Source of the DNA: Opitutales bacterium
GTDB lineage: Bacteria > Verrucomicrobiota > Verrucomicrobiia > Opitutales > Intestinicryptomonadaceae
Length of the DNA stretch: 64,000 nucleotides
NCBI GenBank assembly: GCA_015061945.1
Contig: SUVP01000003.1
Coordinates: 124,001-188,000, forward strand
Reading direction: 5' to 3'
Shown here: piece after piece, positions 1-9,562 of the stretch
How the letters are laid out: every line of letters begins with the position of its first letter
Position numbering within the stretch: position 1 is the stretch's first letter
Notes under the pieces: model-generated
What the model was told of the DNA's origin: nothing
The model's database searches: none
The model's input: the letters and a program-made list of their open reading frames with translations, nothing else
Position numbers and translations under genes: made by a program

Positions 1-2650
1 TATCGGCAAAGATTTGCGATGCGTCTAATCCTTTTAGACTAAATGAAGAAGTGTCGAATTTATATGGAATATTTCTTGCAGAATCGAATGTGATTTTTGC
101 AGAGCCGTCCAATTTTGCACTCAAAACATTTCCACTAATATGTTGCAAATTAAGTTCAGTTGATGTCGACGATAGCTTTGTGCTGAAGTCTTCAAGCATT
201 GTTGAATTTTTTGAAGTCAACTTTTTTATCTGTGCTTCGAGTGCTATATTTTTGCCGATGTCCCAAAAGGCTTTTGTATCTTTTTTTGCAATGGAATCTT
301 CTTTTTGCAAAACATCGAGAGTCGGTTTTACTATGCGTTGCGATTTTCCTTTCTCACTTTTTAGCGATTCTTGGTCGATGTATGTTGGGTTGGAGAATGC
401 ACCTGCAAGTGTCATTATATCTTCGAGAACGAGCGACTTTGATGTTAATTTTAATTCTAATTTTTCTACGTTGTCAAAGTTGATTGTTGCATTTGATTCT
501 CCACGAGTAGATTTGATATCGAGATTAGCAAAGAGTGATTTTAAATCTGATTTTACTTCAGCTTTGAGCGTGTCTATAACATCGCTTGAAGTTCGAGTTA
601 GCAGTGAATTGATTGCGATATTTGCTTGTGCATTTTTGCCGTCAAACGTTGCCGATATGTCCGCACTACCACGCGAAATGTTAGAAAATTTAAGGAGTGC
701 TGGCTGATTGAAAATTTGTGGCAACGACGTAGCAATGTTTGCCTGTGCCGAAATTATCGACTTATTAACAAGGTTGTATTCTGCAGTTGCGTTGCCAGTA
801 CAGAATGAATTTGTACCAGTTCCCAAAATGATTTTTGTCAAATCAACGGATACTTTTTCTGTATTATATTGTGCCTTTGCGTTTGCCGATATTGTGAGGT
901 TTTGCACTAGATATTTTCCGTCTTTTTTATATGACATCGAATACGTCGAAGCCGATATATCGGCAGAAAAATCTTTTTGATTTTCGCTCGAGACCGAGAT
1001 GGATAGAGCAGTTTTTTCAGCATCGAGTTCAGGTACGAATGGTTTTATCAATGCGAATGGGAAAGACGGTGCGTTGATTGACAAAATTTTGTTTGATGTT
1101 GTGATGATTTTTGCGTCCGACAAATTATATGTTATGGGCGAATCGAGTGTGATATTTGTGGCGTTTTTACCGTCTTTATCGGTAATAGAAGCCTTGAGTT
1201 CTTTTACGAGAATTGAGTTGCTTGCGTACTTTAATTCTGAGTTTAAATTGATACCAAGCCCGAGCGATTCTATCGAAGAAAGCGAGTGTACACGCGATAT
1301 GATTGGGTTCAAATTGCCTTTCCCGATAAACTTAATATCGGCGATGTTTTCAGCGTAATTTATTTGCGATTCTATTGTGAGTTTACTTGTTTGCGAATCG
1401 ACCACATCTATTGAAATTTTCGCATTTGTAGCCTTGCCAACTTGTGCGTTTACATTTGTCAAAATGTTGATGTTTTTGACGAGCGGTTCGCCCGCTTTTG
1501 AGATTGTCGCATTGGTTAATGATATTGGCGAGGTCGTGAAAATCTCGAACATTTCATTTCTCTTGCGAGCCGACATTTTCGTACAAATGTTGTCGGAAGT
1601 AATTTTAAAGTCGGGTGCAAAAGCTTCTACAATTCTTGTCGGGATAGACATCGTTATTGCGAGTTCTGCGTTTTCAAGTTCTCGTGAATTGTTGGCTACA
1701 AAAGGTTTTGCTGAGATGTTTACAATAGGCGTTCCGCTTTCGGATAAGTTTGCATCGAACGATGATACTTCAATTTTCTCGCCAGTTTTTTTTGCATTTA
1801 TTTTTACATCTACTGCACATTCTCCGATTGGTTTAAGGGAAGGTGAAAGCTTTTCGAGAGCCGAAATTTTCGAGTCTCCCACAAAATTTATTGAGACATT
1901 TTGCAAGTCGATTGATGCTTTTACATCTGCGTAAAGTGCCGTTGAAAATGTCGGCAAGGCGATTGTGTTTGGCAAAAATTTTTGAACCAAATTATCGGTT
2001 GCGTCTATGCGAAGTTGTGCTGATACATTTTTATAAGAGTAGGGAAGTTCAGCCGAAAGTTGCACGACTTTCTTCTTGTCTGCTTCGAGAATTGCTTTTA
2101 TTTGAGCAGAATCTTTTTCTCCCGTTATAGACGTTTTTAGTGTCGCACCGTCAGTTGTTGCTTCAATAAATCCGCTTTCAAATTTTAAATCTTCTTTTGC
2201 CGATATTGCTTTTGCTGATATTGAGAAATCTTTGCCGTCGATAACAAAATTTGCTTTCAAATTATCGAGTTGAATTTGATATGGAAATTTAAATTCATTT
2301 TTTGTCGCAACAGATGTTTGAGTAGGTTTTTGCTCGGGTTTTTCGGCATTTGATGGTATCGCTTTTGTATCAATTTTCGCATTTTTAATTGTTAGCGATT
2401 GTACATTTATTTTTCCAGAGATTGCATCAAACAAAGAGTACGATGCTTCAATTTTATCGATATTTGCGAGCTTTGCATATTTTACACCTGTAAGTTTTGC
2501 GTTGGAAAATCCTATCGAAACTTTGTCGACAGAAAGTTCGGGAACAAGCGAATTTGCTATTTTAGTTTGCAACGATGAATTGAGAATTACAGCGATTCCA
2601 ATCGCAAATAATCCCGCTAAAATACATAGAAAAATTAGTATTTTTTTCAT
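1..2650 (-). CDS. AsmA-like giant envelope protein (3' end outside window)
   Basis: Reading the minus strand from the ATG at 2650, the frame stays open for 883 codons to the window edge, so this is the N-terminal part of a larger protein. It starts MKKILIFLCILAGLFAIGIA, a single N-terminal membrane anchor or signal segment. A long, low-complexity beta-type region follows, rich in Ser, Lys, Ala, Asp and Ile, with many short strands. This layout (anchor, then long repetitive beta periplasmic part) fits the AsmA/DUF748/TamB group of lipid-transfer and envelope-maintenance proteins. The family is inferred from architecture, with no diagnostic motif seen. The ATG lies 1 base past the stop of the Agl23-like gene, so it is the last visible gene of the lysA operon. 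Plus-strand frames here are antisense shadows. Confidence 0.72.
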   Translation of the reverse strand, partial: MKKILIFLCILAGLFAIGIAVILNSSLQTKIANSLVPELSVDKVSIGFSNAKLTGVKYAKLANIDKIEASYSLFDAISGKINVQSLTIKNAKIDTKAIPSNAEKPEQKPTQTSVATKNEFKFPYQIQLDNLKANFVIDGKDFSISAKAISAKEDLKFESGFIEATTDGATLKTSITGEKDSAQIKAILEADKKKVVQLSAELPYSYKNVSAQLRIDATDNLVQKFLPNTIALPTFSTALYADVKASIDLQNVSINFVGDSKISALEKLSPSLKPIGECAVDVKINAKKTGEKIEVSSFDANLSESGTPIVNISAKPFVANNSRELENAELAITMSIPTRIVEAFAPDFKITSDNICTKMSARKRNEMFEIFTTSPISLTNATISKAGEPLVKNINILTNVNAQVGKATNAKISIDVVDSQTSKLTIESQINYAENIADIKFIGKGNLNPIISRVHSLSSIESLGLGINLNSELKYASNSILVKELKASITDKDGKNATNITLDSPITYNLSDAKIITTSNKILSINAPSFPFALIKPFVPELDAEKTALSISVSSENQKDFSADISASTYSMSYKKDGKYLVQNLTISANAKAQYNTEKVSVDLTKIILGTGTNSFCTGNATAEYNLVNKSIISAQANIATSLPQIFNQPALLKFSNISRGSADISATFDGKNAQANIAINSLLTRTSSDVIDTLKAEVKSDLKSLFANLDIKSTRGESNATINFDNVEKLELKLTSKSLVLEDIMTLAGAFSNPTYIDQESLKSEKGKSQRIVKPTLDVLQKEDSIAKKDTKAFWDIGKNIALEAQIKKLTSKNSTMLEDFSTKLSSTSTELNLQHISGNVLSAKLDGSAKITFDSARNIPYKFDTSSFSLKGLDASQIFAD

Positions 2651-2651
2651 A

Positions 2652-4187
2652 TTAGTTTTCAGAAATTATTTTGTTCAAAATATCTTTTTTTATGAATACC
2701 GACAGCAAAAGATTTTTTCTTATGCCGTACATTTCTTCGTCGTACTTTGATTTATCGATAATTTTGCGAATAGCTTTTTCGGTGGAATAGTCGCAAACAA
2801 TTACATCAAAAATTTCCAAATTTTGTGGAATGTTATCGTTGCTCCAAAAGCCTACATTTCTATATTTACGCAAGAGAAATGGTGCTGGCCACATCGATTC
2901 TTTCGCAACAAACGCTACGGGAATATCGGTTTCGTATTGCGAATATTTTGAAGCCGAGTGAACACGTTTTATAAGGTTATCAAAGTCTCGAACAGTATGA
3001 GTATAAATGTATGGGTTGCGTGGGTCGCTATGGTATCTAAGCGATGCGTTGGAAGAAAGCTTATACTGCCAAAATGCGAGACCTGCAAGCACTACAAAGC
3101 CGACTATCTGAAGTATTATTTTTTTTGACGACATCAGCATTGCTGAACCAAAGCCTGCAACTGCACAAATAAACATCATTGGCGAAAGCAACAGCCATGG
3201 TGTTTTGTAAGTAATCATCGAAAGAATTAACACTGCAAAGAGTGCGTTTAAAAATGCGAAAATTGTGAACGTACATTTCCATGCAGATTTTTTTCGGTAG
3301 ATGATTGCGAGGGCAAATCCGAATATCGAGAGCAATACAATTGGCAGTTCGCCAAATTTTGCACCTTCGCATTTTTGCCAAAATAACAATTTAAAATAAT
3401 AGAAAAATCCGGATGCGTGTGCTTGCGATTCAGCTTTTTCAAAAAAGTGCGAGTACGATTTTATTGCATCGGCAACTCCGCCCCAATTTGAGCCAAACGA
3501 CGAGTACAATGCGACCATTGTGCATATCGCACCGAGTACAAATGCAAACGCAAGTTTAGGTGTTGCTTTCGACCATAAAATCCACTTAATATTTTCACGA
3601 AGCCGACTTTCTAACATCGCACAGACGCCAAAAGATAAGAACATTGAAGCGTATGAAATAATCGCGGTTTCTTTTGTCGATTGAGCAAGCCCAAGTAAAG
3701 TTCCAGTTGCGAGTGCAAGCCAGATATTTGGCGAACACGCAAACTGCCATGCACAGATAGCGAGTGCATAAATTAACGTAGCAAAGATTATTTCGTGTAC
3801 AAAATATCCTGAATAAATTTGTGCGATTGCCGACATAGCAAAGCACGCACACGCACCCCAGCTTGCTCCACGCCCGATATATCTTCCCGACAAGATGAGC
3901 AATGCCAGAGCAAATACTGTGACTGGTGTGAGTGCGTTTCTATAATCTTGAATTTTTATTTCAGCACTTGCTTTTTTTTGTGTTGCGTTTGCCCAGTAGT
4001 AGAGTGTTGGTCCGTGAGGTCCGTTCGGATTATATTTGTATTCTCCCGAATCGTAAAGTTGCATAGCAGTTGTAGCTTGTTCGGACTCATCTGCATGGAT
4101 TGCTCTATTTGCGATGTTTGTTTCTCGCAGTGAGAAGCCCGAAAAAAGACAGGCTAAAATTAGTGCTATGCCGAGTATGTATCTCAT
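2652..4187 (-). CDS. Agl23-like multi-pass glycosyltransferase-family membrane protein
   Basis: 511 residues with about ten hydrophobic segments. The N-terminal part carries HADESEQAT (Asp33-Glu34), then a G-E-Y-x-Y-N-P stretch and HGPTLYYWANA. This is the pattern of the flippase-associated Agl23/TIGR03663 group, relatives of PMT/ArnT-type (GT39/GT83) transferases, in which the early acidic pair after the first membrane helix serves lipid-linked sugar transfer. The substrate is unknown. The start overlaps the stop of the thioesterase gene by 4 bases and the stop is next to the ATG of the AsmA-like gene, so the four genes are probably one transcript. The link to envelope glycan assembly is inferred. 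Confidence 0.75.
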   Translation of the reverse strand: MRYILGIALILACLFSGFSLRETNIANRAIHADESEQATTAMQLYDSGEYKYNPNGPHGPTLYYWANATQKKASAEIKIQDYRNALTPVTVFALALLILSGRYIGRGASWGACACFAMSAIAQIYSGYFVHEIIFATLIYALAICAWQFACSPNIWLALATGTLLGLAQSTKETAIISYASMFLSFGVCAMLESRLRENIKWILWSKATPKLAFAFVLGAICTMVALYSSFGSNWGGVADAIKSYSHFFEKAESQAHASGFFYYFKLLFWQKCEGAKFGELPIVLLSIFGFALAIIYRKKSAWKCTFTIFAFLNALFAVLILSMITYKTPWLLLSPMMFICAVAGFGSAMLMSSKKIILQIVGFVVLAGLAFWQYKLSSNASLRYHSDPRNPYIYTHTVRDFDNLIKRVHSASKYSQYETDIPVAFVAKESMWPAPFLLRKYRNVGFWSNDNIPQNLEIFDVIVCDYSTEKAIRKIIDKSKYDEEMYGIRKNLLLSVFIKKDILNKIISEN

Positions 4188-4594
4188 TTATTTTTATCGA
4201 ATGCATCGAGCAAAACTTTGGCGACATCTCGTGGAGGTTTTACTGGCATTCCTTGTAAATTTACAAAAACGTGAATTGTGTGTCCGGTAACGAGGAGTTT
4301 CCCGTTGGCGTACATTTCGTATTCTATCTTGATTTTTACGCTTGGTCTTTCGGTTATGCGAGCAGTAATTTCGACAATATCGTCGTACTTTGCAGGGAAC
4401 TTATAGTTTAGGTGCGATTCAACAACGGGCAAGTGATAGCCGTTTTCGTTCATCGTTTTGTAGCTCAAACCAATCGAGTTTATGAGAGCTAAACGTGCAA
4501 CTTCGCACCACGGCAAATAGTTTGCGTGGTAGACAATTCCCATTGCGTCGGTTTCGGCAAAGCGTACGCGAACTTCTGTTTTTGTCTCGATCAT
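4184..4594 (-). CDS. Acyl-CoA thioesterase, YbgC/4-hydroxybenzoyl-CoA family
   Basis: 136 residues, the normal length for a single hot-dog-fold thioesterase. The motif RFAETDAMGIVYHANYLPW near the N-terminus contains the catalytic Asp16 and the G-x-V-Y-H-x-N-Y signature of the YbgC/FcbJ subfamily. Such enzymes hydrolyse short-chain or aromatic acyl-CoA, and in proteobacteria YbgC sits with Tol-Pal. Here the neighbours are lysA (4-base overlap, ATGA) and the Agl23-like gene (4-base overlap), so it is translationally coupled on both sides. Substrate not predictable from sequence. The start is fixed by the ATGA overlap with lysA. Confidence 0.85.
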   Translation of the reverse strand: MIETKTEVRVRFAETDAMGIVYHANYLPWCEVARLALINSIGLSYKTMNENGYHLPVVESHLNYKFPAKYDDIVEITARITERPSVKIKIEYEMYANGKLLVTGHTIHVFVNLQGMPVKPPRDVAKVLLDAFDKNK

Positions 4595-5844
4595 ATTTCG
4601 TTTTCTATGACTTGTTCGAGCGTTTGACGACGGCGAATTTGTTTGATTTTCCCGTTCTTTAAAATCATCACTTCGGGTGAAGCAGGGTACGAGTTATAGT
4701 TTGATGGGCTCATCGAACTGCAGTATGCACCAGCACCGCCGATTGCACAAAAGTCGCCAATCTTTGCTTCAGGAAGTTTGCGAGGTGCGAGTGCTTCGGG
4801 ATCTGACGGAGCAGGTGTGAGAATATCGCCACTTTCGCAACAATGCCCGACGATAATATATTCTTCGTTTTTCTTGCGAGGCTTTTCTGATAAAATTGAA
4901 ATCGGGTGTTGGGCTCCGTAGATTGAAGGACGGAGAATATCGGTCATACCAGAATCGAGCTTAAGGAATTTGTATCCGTCTTTGCCAGTGTCGCAAATAT
5001 CTTGGATTGTCGTCAAAAGTGTTGCACAATTTGCAAGCAAGAAAGTTCCGGGTTCGATTTCAAACTTGAGTTGACGCCCTGTTTTCTTTGCGAATTCTTT
5101 TACGAGCTTTGCGACAGGCTTGCCGATTTTCTGCAAATCGGTCGATTTCTCGCCTTCTACACGTGCAACTTTGAATCCACCGCCCATATCGAGCGTGTGT
5201 ACATCTTCAAATTGTGCCACTGTATTTAAGCTCATTTCGGCAACTTTCTGCCACACGAGTGGGTCTGAGCCAGAGCCGATATGCGTATGGATTCTCACAA
5301 TTTTGAGATTATATTTTTTTGCAATCTCTTTTATTTGTGGAATGTACTCATACCAAATACCAAAAGATGATGCTGGTCCACCGACGTTTGTGCGTTTTGT
5401 TCCGCCCGAGCCAAGCCCTGGGTTTATACGAACCCCAACATCTTTGCCTTTTGCGACCTTACCAAATTCTTCCAACTGATGCAATGAACACGCATTAAAC
5501 AAAACTCCTGCCTTAACCATTTTCTTGAGGTTTTGTGGGAGTTGTTGCGATGAAATCGATATGCGGTTTGGTTCAAAACCTGCAAGCATTGCACGTTCTA
5601 CTTCGTATCCGCTCGATGCATCGATATGCAAGCCAAGCTTGTGAAATAGTTTGAGTATTGATGCGTTTGACGATGCTTTCATTGCGTATCGAACAGTTAA
5701 TCCGAACGCATTTGGGAAAGCCAAAGCCGATTTTGCTTGTGCAATCAAAGCCGATTCATCGTAAACATAGCAAGGTGTCGAATATTTATCGGCGATTTTT
5801 TTTGCTGTCTGCCAGTTGAAAAAATTTTTCTGCTCCATCTTCAT
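4591..5844 (-). CDS. lysA: Diaminopimelate decarboxylase
   Basis: 417 residues, a fold-III PLP decarboxylase making L-lysine from meso-diaminopimelate. Visible motifs are YAMKASSN with the PLP lysine (Lys56), HTHIGSG (about 186-192), DMGGGF (219-224), EPGTFLLANC (264-273), CESGD with the catalytic Cys336, and the C-terminal GAYCSSMSPSNYNSYP. The usual EPGR motif reads EPGT here. I recall EPGT from some other bacterial lineages, so a near relative such as carboxynorspermidine decarboxylase is not fully excluded. Start Met1 and Met3 are both possible, and no clear Shine-Dalgarno precedes either. It heads a four-gene minus-strand operon. The meso-DAP dehydrogenase gene at 21715 supports the lysine role. 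Confidence 0.85.
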   Translation of the reverse strand: MKMEQKNFFNWQTAKKIADKYSTPCYVYDESALIAQAKSALAFPNAFGLTVRYAMKASSNASILKLFHKLGLHIDASSGYEVERAMLAGFEPNRISISSQQLPQNLKKMVKAGVLFNACSLHQLEEFGKVAKGKDVGVRINPGLGSGGTKRTNVGGPASSFGIWYEYIPQIKEIAKKYNLKIVRIHTHIGSGSDPLVWQKVAEMSLNTVAQFEDVHTLDMGGGFKVARVEGEKSTDLQKIGKPVAKLVKEFAKKTGRQLKFEIEPGTFLLANCATLLTTIQDICDTGKDGYKFLKLDSGMTDILRPSIYGAQHPISILSEKPRKKNEEYIIVGHCCESGDILTPAPSDPEALAPRKLPEAKIGDFCAIGGAGAYCSSMSPSNYNSYPASPEVMILKNGKIKQIRRRQTLEQVIENEI

Positions 5845-5871
5845 AATTATATAGAAGAGAAGTTTGGCAGA

Positions 5872-7554
5872 TTATTTAATTTTGTCAACCGCTTCAATCA
5901 AGGCAGATTCTGTTAAAATTGCTGGAAGGATTATCGGTTCGCCTTTTGTCGAATAGAGCAAATTCAGCGGAACGCCCGCACGCCCGAATTTTTCGAGCTC
6001 TTTAGTGATTGCATTGTTGCGAGAAGTCCAATCGCCGACGAGAATTTTTATTTTGTTTTGCTCAAAGATTTTTTTGATTTTTTCAGAATACAAAATTTGT
6101 TTGTTATATTGACAAGTTAAACACCAATTTGCAGTGAAATCGACGTATATGTTATAGCCATTTTTTCGCAACTCATCGAGTTTTGCAACGCTCCATTTAT
6201 TCTCGATATTCATCGAGTCGGACGTATTGTTTTCTTTGTTTTGCAAAATGATTATAAACGATAATACTATTGCCACAAATAGCCCAAAAATTGCCGAGTT
6301 CCTGACTTTTCGTGTCCGATGTGGCAAGGCGAATCTCCCGTAAGAAATCAGTCCGATTGCAAGTATGGTAAGCGACAAGCCAATTCCGTAAAAATTGCCT
6401 GTTTGTTTTGAATAAAGCCAGCCAAGCCAAATTGCAGTTATGAAAAGTGGGATGGATAAAATCTTTTTGAAAATATCGAGCCATTTGCCAGGGCGAGGTA
6501 GTAGTTTCGCCAAACGAGGAATTGCAGAAAGTATGATATATGGCGATGCCATTCCAAACCCGAGCGATGCAAATATTACCAAAGATTCAATCACAGAAAT
6601 TTGTGTCGATAACGCAACGCCAACGGCACTTCCCATAAATGGTGCAGTGCAAGGGCTTGCGACCAAAACAGCGAGTACCCCAGACATCGCAGACTGCACA
6701 TATTTATTTTTTGAAATAGATTCTTGCGTGTATGCAAACGTTCCACCAGCAAGGCTTGAGCCAATTTCATAAACTCCCGCAAAACTCATCGCCATCGCAA
6801 AAAATAAGAGTGCCATTGAAGCTGAAAATATCGGATTTTGTAGCTGGAAACCCCATCCGAGCGATTCACCTGTAGCCCGCAAAGCGAGTAAAATTCCAGC
6901 CAAAATTAGAAAACTTGCGATGATTCCGAGTGTGTAAAACAAGGCGTTTAAAATTATTGATTTTTTTGAATCGCCAGCATTTTTTGCAAAGGAAAGGATT
7001 TTTATCCCGATGACAGGGAATACACAAGGCATCAAATTCAAAATAATTCCGCCCAAAAATGCACCAAAAATTATTGAAAAAAATTGCAGAGTTTTAGATT
7101 GCACAGGCGTAGTAGGTACGAATTTTACGGAAAACTCGGCAGTAGCTTCTTCTGGTTGGCAAGTGTCGGAACAAGCAAGCCACGAGGCATTGATTAAAAA
7201 TTTTTCTGTCTTGGGAGAATCTATTTTGCCGGTTGGTGCGATCGTCGCAAAAATTTGTGTTTCGCCATCGTATCCGCCATATTCAATTCCCATTTGTTTG
7301 AACTTTTTTTCTTTCGCCCAGTCGATTTTTTCGAGCTTAAAGCCTTGCGGTAGTTTGAAATCGATTTTTGTAGGCGAGCCGAATTCAGTTTTTTGTCCGT
7401 AGATGTGCCAGTTTTTTGGAATCGAAAAATTTAAAACGACATCAAATGAGCCATCTTGTTTTACGTCGGTTGGGATAGCCGAAAATTTTACCTGAGCCGA
7501 GTATAGAAACGTGGAAAAAATCGACAAAAATAGAATAAAGAGCAATCTTTTCAT
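5872..7554 (-). CDS. dsbD: Thiol:disulfide interchange protein DsbD
   Basis: I start at the ATG at 7554 because it opens a clean signal peptide (MKRLLFILFLSIFSTFLYSA). The nine codons further upstream add a non-signal leader. Order of domains: periplasmic N-terminal domain with a Cys pair (ACSDTC), an eight-helix membrane domain with LMPCVFPVIG and SPCTAPFMG carrying the two transfer cysteines, then a C-terminal thioredoxin-like domain with FTANWCLTCQYN (WCxxC). All six redox cysteines of DsbD are present. It carries electrons from cytoplasmic thioredoxin to periplasmic acceptors. It is divergent from mreB and ends 27 bases before lysA. Confidence 0.93.
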   Translation of the reverse strand: MKRLLFILFLSIFSTFLYSAQVKFSAIPTDVKQDGSFDVVLNFSIPKNWHIYGQKTEFGSPTKIDFKLPQGFKLEKIDWAKEKKFKQMGIEYGGYDGETQIFATIAPTGKIDSPKTEKFLINASWLACSDTCQPEEATAEFSVKFVPTTPVQSKTLQFFSIIFGAFLGGIILNLMPCVFPVIGIKILSFAKNAGDSKKSIILNALFYTLGIIASFLILAGILLALRATGESLGWGFQLQNPIFSASMALLFFAMAMSFAGVYEIGSSLAGGTFAYTQESISKNKYVQSAMSGVLAVLVASPCTAPFMGSAVGVALSTQISVIESLVIFASLGFGMASPYIILSAIPRLAKLLPRPGKWLDIFKKILSIPLFITAIWLGWLYSKQTGNFYGIGLSLTILAIGLISYGRFALPHRTRKVRNSAIFGLFVAIVLSFIIILQNKENNTSDSMNIENKWSVAKLDELRKNGYNIYVDFTANWCLTCQYNKQILYSEKIKKIFEQNKIKILVGDWTSRNNAITKELEKFGRAGVPLNLLYSTKGEPIILPAILTESALIEAVDKIK

Positions 7555-7683
7555 AAGTATATATAAATAATATGTTGACAAGGCGGTGTAAAATTAAGAT
7601 TTTTTAAAGAAATCGGAAGTGTTTTAAAGGTTTTAAGTCTAAACCTTCATTGCGATTTTTATCAACAAAAAATAAAAAAATTT

Positions 7684-8700
7684 ATGGCAGGCATCAAAAG
7701 ATTGTTCTCAAACGATATCGGGATTGACCTCGGTACAGCAAATACACTTGTTACTCTCAGAGACGTAGGCGTTGTGATGAGTGAACCAAGCGTTGTTGCA
7801 ATCTACAATAATTCGAAGAAGGTTGTGGCAGTTGGGGAAAAAGCAAAAAAGATGCTTGGTAAAACCCCAGGTAATATCAGTGCAATTCGCCCAATGAAAC
7901 TTGGCGTTATTGCCGATTTTGAAATTACCGAAATTATGCTCCGCTATTTTATCCAAAAGGCGTCGAAGAAATTTACTATTGTTCAACCTCGTGTTGTAAT
8001 CGCAGTGCCTTCTGGTATCACAGAAGTTGAACGCCGTGCAGTTCAAGAAGCGGCAATTCACGCAGGTGCAGGTTCTGTTTGCTTGAAAGATGAACCACTT
8101 ATGGCTGCTATCGGTGTAGGTCTTCCTATCGAAGAACCAGCCCCAAGTATGATTGTTGATATTGGTGGTGGTACAACTGAAGTTGCGGTTATCTCGCTTT
8201 CAAATGTCGTTGAATCTCGCAGTTTGAGAATCGGTGGTGATGAATTTGATAATTGCATTATTCAGTATATGAAGCGTGCATACAATTTGTACATCGGTGA
8301 AAAAACAGCTGAAGAAATTAAGATAAATATCGGTTCAGCATTCCCGTTGGAAAAAGAACTTTCATGGGAAGTTAGAGGTAGAGACGCTGTTTCGGGCTTA
8401 CCTAAAACTCTATATGTGTCATCGCAAGAAATTCGAGAAGCTCTTTCTGATGCGTTCGACCAAATCACAGATGTTATCCGTGAAGTTACTGAAAAAATCT
8501 CTCCAGAACTCAGTGGTGACCTTGTAAACCGTGCGATTGTTTTGTCTGGCGGTGGTGCTCTTATCCGCAACTTGAATTTGAGAATCACAGATGTAACACA
8601 CATCCCATGCTTTGTTGCTGAAGATCCATTGTGTGCGGTTGTAAATGGCACAGGCGAAGTCTTGAAAAATTACGAGTTCTGGTCGAGAGAGAACTTGTAA
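7684..8700 (+). CDS. mreB: Rod-shape-determining actin homologue MreB
   Basis: 338 residues, full family length. Phosphate-1 loop IGIDLGTANTLV, the adenosine and phosphate-2 region VDIGGGTTEVAVISL and LSGGGALIRNL are all present, as in ATP-binding bacterial actins. MreB filaments guide elongasome cell-wall synthesis under the inner membrane. First gene of mreB-mreC-mreD-PBP2, all on one strand with short gaps, so co-transcription is very likely. A 129-bp AT-rich region between it and divergent dsbD must hold the promoter, but I could not single out one pair of boxes. Confidence 0.97.
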   Translation: MAGIKRLFSNDIGIDLGTANTLVTLRDVGVVMSEPSVVAIYNNSKKVVAVGEKAKKMLGKTPGNISAIRPMKLGVIADFEITEIMLRYFIQKASKKFTIVQPRVVIAVPSGITEVERRAVQEAAIHAGAGSVCLKDEPLMAAIGVGLPIEEPAPSMIVDIGGGTTEVAVISLSNVVESRSLRIGGDEFDNCIIQYMKRAYNLYIGEKTAEEIKINIGSAFPLEKELSWEVRGRDAVSGLPKTLYVSSQEIREALSDAFDQITDVIREVTEKISPELSGDLVNRAIVLSGGGALIRNLNLRITDVTHIPCFVAEDPLCAVVNGTGEVLKNYEFWSRENL

Positions 8701-8720
8701 TTGTAAAACAATAAGTCGGT

Positions 8721-9560
8721 ATGCAGTGGCGCAGATTGACATATATTCGCAATCTTGTGATTTTAGTTGTTGCAATTTTTGCATCACTGTTTGCTCCGTC
8801 GTTTGTTCGCAATGGAATTAAAGATTGTTTCAGAGAATTCCAAGCCCCAATAGATTCATTGTCGTCGCAATTTAACGATTTAGCGACATTTTGGGGTCTG
8901 TCTTCAAACACAAAACGAGATTTAATCGAGGCTGGTCGTGATTTAGCTCGCCTTAACGCTGGGTATCAAGGCAAAGTAATCGAAAACGAATCTCTCCGAA
9001 GTGAGCTTGGAAGACTCGAAAAGATGCTTTACTTGCCGTCGTACGATAAGTTTAAGCACGAAGTTGCACGTGTGTGCCGTCGTGATATCAACGCATGGTG
9101 GCAACATCTGACAATCCGCAAAGGTAAAATGCACGGAATCCGTAAAGGGTACGCAGTGGTTTATGCGGGCGGAGTTGTCGGACGAATTTCTGAAGTAGGC
9201 TTGTATACATCGACAGTAGAACTTGTAAGTAGCAGAAATTTTAGAATGGCAACTTGTGCAGAAGGCGACGACAGACCTTTGATTTATCAAGGAGCTGGTT
9301 CGTTATCATTGCAAACTGCACAAGGCGAGGTTTCAGACGTTCCAGCCGATATGTCGGCAAGTACTACACACCCGATAACACTTGTGACATCGTCGTTGGC
9401 AGGTACATTTCCAGATGGTATATATGTTGGCAAGATTTTATCGCTTAAGTCAGAGCCAGACGGAATTTTTAAATCGGGTTATGTAAAACTCCCGAAAGGT
9501 TTGGCGTCAATAAAAGAGGTGTCTGTACTCGTACCGATTGCAGATGCGAAAATTAGGTAG
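8721..9560 (+). CDS. mreC: Rod-shape-determining protein MreC
   Basis: 279 residues. One N-terminal membrane helix (about residues 9-28), a coiled-coil stretch (about 60-100) rich in Leu/Glu/Arg, then the beta-barrel periplasmic domain with R-D-I-N-A-W-W and G-x-R-K-G-Y-A-V-V-Y-A-G-G-V-V-G-R-I, the region most conserved in MreC. It bridges MreB, MreD and the transpeptidase in the elongasome. It lies 20 bases after mreB and 2 bases before mreD. Confidence 0.95.
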   Translation: MQWRRLTYIRNLVILVVAIFASLFAPSFVRNGIKDCFREFQAPIDSLSSQFNDLATFWGLSSNTKRDLIEAGRDLARLNAGYQGKVIENESLRSELGRLEKMLYLPSYDKFKHEVARVCRRDINAWWQHLTIRKGKMHGIRKGYAVVYAGGVVGRISEVGLYTSTVELVSSRNFRMATCAEGDDRPLIYQGAGSLSLQTAQGEVSDVPADMSASTTHPITLVTSSLAGTFPDGIYVGKILSLKSEPDGIFKSGYVKLPKGLASIKEVSVLVPIADAKIR

Positions 9561-9562
9561 AG

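Noticed and set aside
51-1934. Several plus-strand frames of 90-218 residues
   Set aside because: They are antisense to the continuous AsmA-like minus-strand frame, which has a proper start, anchor and operon position.
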